DNA from: an uncultured Pirellulaceae bacterium
GTDB taxonomy: Bacteria > Planctomycetota > Planctomycetia > Pirellulales > Pirellulaceae
Reading direction: 5' to 3'
Length of the DNA stretch: 6,562 nt
Assembly (NCBI GenBank): GCA_947258905.1
Contig: CAMYKF010000239.1
Location: forward strand, 1 to 6,562
Position numbers and translations under genes: made by a program. Below the pieces are notes generated by a model, which made no database searches, was not told the origin of the DNA, and saw only the letters and a program-made list of their open reading frames with translations. Position 1 is the stretch's first letter. Each line of letters starts with the position of its first letter. This document shows positions 4,261 to 6,562 of this stretch, one piece after another.

Positions 4261-6027
4261 ATGAAACCATCATTGGCATGTGCAGCACTTGTACTAGGTT
4301 CACTTGGCATATCCTGTAGCCAGACCGCCCACGCCCAGCCGCCAAATGCCGGTTCGCCGCTGGGACAAACCATCGCAGATTTCCAACTGCAGGACGTCGC
4401 CGGCACACCGCACTCGCTGGCCGATGCCGACGCCGGGTGCACGGTCGTCGTGTTTATCGGGTGGGAATGCCCGCTCGTGCGTCAGTACGTGCCGCGGCTT
4501 AACGCGTTGCAACAGGAATACCGGGAACGCGGCGTCCGCTGGCTGACGATCAATTCCAACCAGCACGATTCGCTTACGGAACTGCAACATTTCGTGCAGC
4601 AGTTCGATCTGCAGGTACCTCTGCTCAAGGACCCCGGCAACCGCATCGCCGATCGCTTTGCTGCTTCGCGGACTCCCGAAGCGTTCTTGCTGGATCAGAA
4701 CTACAAGGTCGTTTATCACGGCCGCATTGACGACCAGTTCACCTACGGTCGCCAGCGACCGGCAGTGGTAACACGTTTTCTGGCGGATGCCATTGATGAA
4801 CTGCTGGCCGATCAACCGGTCTCGGTGGCGTCAACCGAACCGGAAGGTTGCATCATCGGACGCGTCTTCCAGACGGATGCCGACGACGAACATGCCGTTA
4901 CTTACAGCAACCAGATCAGCCGCATCCTGCAACGCAACTGTACCAGTTGTCACCGGGCCGGCGAAATCGGACCGTTCGCACTGGACGACTACGACGAAGT
5001 CACCGGCTGGGCCGGCATGATTCAGGAAGTCGTTAATGAACGTCGCATGCCGCCGTGGCACGCCAATCCCGAATACGGCACGTTCAGCAACGATTGCCGG
5101 CTGAGCGAAGACGAAATCGCCATGATCAACCAGTGGGTCGACGCGGGCGCACCCAAAGGCGACCCCGCCGACTTGCCAAATCCGATCGAATACAGCGCGG
5201 GCTGGCAAATCGGCGAACCCGATGTCGTGATTCCGATGAGCAAACGACCGTTTCGCGTGCCTGCCACGGGAACCGTGGAGTATGAGTACTTCGAAGTCGA
5301 CCCGGGATTCACCGAGGACAAATGGGTGACCGCCGCCGAATGCCGGCCGGGCAATCGCGCCGTGATTCATCACATCATCGTCGGCGTGCGTGGCGAAGGC
5401 GACTTTGGCCGCGGCGTCCACGAACTGCAATCGGACTGGATCGCCGCCACCGCACCCGGATCGCCACCGATGCAGTTGCCCGTCGGTTATGCCAAGCTGA
5501 TCCCTGCCGGTGCCAAGCTGATTTTTCAAATGCACTATACGCCCAACGGTATCGCCACGACCGATATCAGCTCGGTCGGACTCAAGTTCGCTGAACCCGA
5601 GGACATCACGCATCGCGTGCTGACCCTGAAAGCGTTTAACGAGAAGTTCCGTATCCCGGCCGGCGCTGAAAATCACCGCGTCAACGCGCGTTTCCGATTC
5701 GAGCGCGATGCAGAACTGCTGTCCCTGTTCCCTCACATGCACCTGCGAGGCAAGGCCTTTCGCTATACGGCCATCTACCCTGACGGCCAGGAGGAAATCC
5801 TGCTGGATGTTCCAACCTATGACTTCAACTGGCAAAACGCCTACCGGCTGGCTGAGCCAAAGTCGATTCCGGAAGGAACGCGAATCAAGTGCCGTGCCTG
5901 GTTCGATAACTCGACCGGCAATCTGGCCAATCCCGATCCCGCCAAAACCGTCCGCTGGGGCGATCAAACGTGGGAAGAAATGATGATCGGCTATTTCAAC
6001 GTGGCAGTGCCGGTGGATACCGAATAG
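4261..6027 (+). CDS. Exported redoxin / cytochrome c / PHM-like copper monooxygenase fusion
   Basis: A three-part periplasmic redox protein of 588 residues. I chose ATG 4261 over the in-frame TTG at 4249 because it opens a signal peptide (MKPSLACAALVLGSLGISCS, cut likely after QTAHA, residue 25). Residues about 30-165 are a redoxin (AhpC/TSA or thioredoxin-like) domain with VVVFIGWECPLVRQY, active-site C70, and SRTPEAFLLD carrying the cis-Pro loop; C60 is the only other Cys in the domain. Residues about 212-295 are a monohaem cytochrome c: C227-T-S-C230-H231, with M263 in RRMPPWHA as probable sixth ligand and INQWVDAGAP at the end. Residues about 320-588 resemble the copper type II ascorbate-dependent monooxygenase (PHM) pair of domains: H370-H371 (VIHHIIV) and H425 (FQMHYTPNG) match one copper site, H492 and H494 (PHMHLRGKAF) and M574 (EEMMIGYF) the other. 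The catalytic set therefore looks intact. Substrate unknown; hydroxylation fed with electrons through the haem is an inference. It is divergent from the small cytochrome. I see no Shine-Dalgarno. Confidence 0.96.
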   Translation: MKPSLACAALVLGSLGISCSQTAHAQPPNAGSPLGQTIADFQLQDVAGTPHSLADADAGCTVVVFIGWECPLVRQYVPRLNALQQEYRERGVRWLTINSNQHDSLTELQHFVQQFDLQVPLLKDPGNRIADRFAASRTPEAFLLDQNYKVVYHGRIDDQFTYGRQRPAVVTRFLADAIDELLADQPVSVASTEPEGCIIGRVFQTDADDEHAVTYSNQISRILQRNCTSCHRAGEIGPFALDDYDEVTGWAGMIQEVVNERRMPPWHANPEYGTFSNDCRLSEDEIAMINQWVDAGAPKGDPADLPNPIEYSAGWQIGEPDVVIPMSKRPFRVPATGTVEYEYFEVDPGFTEDKWVTAAECRPGNRAVIHHIIVGVRGEGDFGRGVHELQSDWIAATAPGSPPMQLPVGYAKLIPAGAKLIFQMHYTPNGIATTDISSVGLKFAEPEDITHRVLTLKAFNEKFRIPAGAENHRVNARFRFERDAELLSLFPHMHLRGKAFRYTAIYPDGQEEILLDVPTYDFNWQNAYRLAEPKSIPEGTRIKCRAWFDNSTGNLANPDPAKTVRWGDQTWEEMMIGYFNVAVPVDTE

Positions 6028-6088
6028 GGATCACCGCCCGGAGGTCGGTGCCGCATTGTAATGATCGAAGGTCGCATCGGAATTTAGT

Positions 6089-6167
6089 GTAGCTGAACGA
6101 GGCCCTCGCTTAGCCAGCAGGTTGTAATTCCAGTCAGCATGGCGAGCGAAGGGCCTCGCTCGCCTAC
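6089..6167. repeat. Imperfect 27-nt inverted repeat element
   Basis: Arms 6089-6115 (starts GTAGCTGAACGAGGCCC) and 6141-6167 (its complement starts GTAGGCGAGCGAGGCCC) match apart from three substitutions, a one-base insertion and small changes near the inner end. A 25-nt spacer (6116-6140) separates them. The size and layout suit a REP/MITE-like interspersed palindrome, and similar GAGGCCCTCGC palindromes are, as I recall, frequent in planctomycete intergenic DNA. It may fold into a hairpin at the 3' end of the fusion transcript. Confidence 0.65.
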
Positions 6168-6198
6168 GAGTTCGGGCGACCGAGAATCCCGGAGGAGG

Positions 6199-6224
6199 GA
6201 CGATCCCGGCGCGCCGGGACCGTC
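6199..6224. repeat. GC-rich palindrome centred on GGCGCGCC
   Basis: TCCCGGCGCGCCGGGA (6204-6219) is a perfect 16-bp palindrome. After one mismatch (6203/6220) pairing continues for four more bases on each side, GACG against CGTC. With no loop it would form a cruciform or a dimeric protein site more readily than a simple RNA hairpin. Function unknown. Confidence 0.5.
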
Positions 6225-6261
6225 GCTCTGAGGCTGTGAATTTTTGAGCATTAACAAAGTT

Positions 6262-6387
6262 ACCCTCCCCTTGGGAGGGTCGGCGCAGCCGGGGAGGGTG
6301 CCGATAGGAATAGAGATCCACCATAAAATCGAGGAAACGAACCCTCCCCGCTCGCTCGTTCCTCGCTCCCGACCCTCCCAAGGGGGG
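6262..6387. repeat. Nested CCCTCCC/GGGAGGG inverted-repeat element (MITE-like)
   Basis: The outer arms CCCCTTGGGAGGGTCGG (6267-6283) and its exact complement (6369-6385) are 17 bp long. Inside them CGGGGAGGGT (6290-6299) pairs exactly with ACCCTCCCCG (6341-6350). The left end is also a hairpin by itself: ACCCTCCC (6262-6269), loop CTT, GGGAGGGT (6273-6280). The element is about 125 bp, carries no gene, and looks like a non-autonomous repeat spread by a transposase encoded elsewhere (inference). Similar CCCTCCCCTTGGGAGGGT elements are familiar to me from bacterial, including planctomycete, intergenic regions. Confidence 0.7.
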
Positions 6388-6485
6388 CTCTTCGGGGAAT
6401 TTAGTGGCAAGTTTTCATTTGCTGGAATACCTCAGCCCCTGACCCTCCCCCCGGCATTGGTGTTACACAATTCGATACATCCAAT

Positions 6486-6537
6486 AATCCCGCAGGGATT
6501 CGAGCCATTAGCCCCGGGTCGCGAAGCGTACCCGGGG
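6486..6537. repeat. Double-hairpin repeat element
   Basis: Two hairpins lie close together. AATCCC (6486-6491), loop GCA, GGGATT (6495-6500) is perfect. CCCCGGGT (6512-6519) pairs with ACCCGGGG (6530-6537), and inside it CGC-GAA-GCG (6520-6528) continues the stem after a one-base bulge at T6529. The linking GCCATTAGCC motif together with these hairpins looks like a family of interspersed repeat I recall from Rhodopirellula-like genomes (from memory, not checked). The element may continue past the second hairpin towards the window end. Confidence 0.6.
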
Positions 6538-6562
6538 ATCCGGTTCCCATAGAAAGGGCGAC

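Larger units (their letters stand above)
6028..6562. other. Gene-free repeat cluster
   Basis: The 535 bases after the fusion gene hold no credible gene: open frames of about 100 codons on both strands are low-complexity, have no start signals and are made of repeat sequence. Instead there are several unlike palindromic elements, described separately (6089-6167, 6199-6224, 6262-6387, 6486-6537), plus a lone GACCCTCCCC (6441-6450) that looks like a remnant of the 6262-6387 type. Positions 6028-6088 contain only a weak imperfect stem (CACCG 6032-6036 against CGGTG 6046-6050), not a convincing terminator. Confidence 0.7.

Noticed and set aside
4303..4323. Possible lipoprotein signal (LGISC) in the fusion protein
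   Set aside because: The residue at -3 is Gly instead of Leu/Val/Ile, and a good signal peptidase I site (AHA) follows a few residues later; lipid attachment is not excluded but less likely.
4831..5967. A 378-codon open frame on the minus strand inside the fusion gene
   Set aside because: It is exactly opposite a gene with clear domains and motifs, has no recognisable protein features, and long antisense frames are expected in GC-rich codon usage.
6244..6552. A 102-codon plus-strand frame in the repeat cluster (and minus-strand frames at 6031-6410)
   Set aside because: The predicted proteins are translations of palindromic repeats, with low-complexity composition and no start signals.
6028..6562. 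CRISPR array in the repeat cluster
   Set aside because: The repeats are different from one another, palindromic and not regularly spaced direct repeats; there are no spacers.

Overview
The window looks like chromosomal DNA of a planctomycete, probably a Pirellulales/Rhodopirellula-like marine or freshwater lineage. This rests on family recognition, not on a search. The clues are an FGE-type sulfatase, a secreted redoxin / cytochrome c / PHM-like copper protein of a type common in planctomycetes, a small cytochrome c ending in CKSCHDVHK, weak Shine-Dalgarno sequences, moderately high GC, and intergenic spaces packed with palindromic repeats.

Layout. (a) 1-214, minus: 5' two thirds of a cytoplasmic thioredoxin (trxA), running off the window; a good sigma70-type promoter lies at 287-314. 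(b) 483-1904, plus: exported S1-family sulfatase with an intact CAPSR maturation motif, divergent from trxA. (c) 1901-2023: a 123-bp composite inverted repeat filling the gap between convergent genes. (d) 2030-3622, minus: a secreted 530-residue protein of no family I recognise; it resolves into four tandem units of about 114 residues, each centred on a tryptophan. (e) 3678-4064, minus: a small exported monohaem cytochrome resembling class II (cytochrome c'/c556-like), 55 bp upstream of (d) and probably in the same operon. (f) 4065-4260: divergent control region with a candidate promoter and three inverted repeats. (g) 4261-6027, plus: exported 588-residue fusion of a redoxin domain, a monohaem cytochrome c domain and a two-domain PHM-like copper monooxygenase region in which all six expected copper ligands can be pointed to. 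(h) 6028-6562: no gene; a cluster of at least four different palindromic repeat elements, part of it bracketed by an 11-bp direct repeat.

How the genes may fit together. The exported proteins (d), (e) and (g) share one divergent control region, and two of them carry haem. A periplasmic electron-transfer/copper-redox module, with the cytochrome and repeat protein as partners of the fusion enzyme, is a reasonable inference but unproven. The sulfatase probably removes sulfate from sulfated polysaccharide or a related ester outside the cytoplasm and has no visible link to the redox genes. The thioredoxin is a housekeeping dithiol reductant. The most unusual items are the four-repeat secreted protein, its pairing with the cytochrome, the fusion enzyme with complete haem and copper ligand sets, and the repeat structures at 1901-2023 and 6089-6537.
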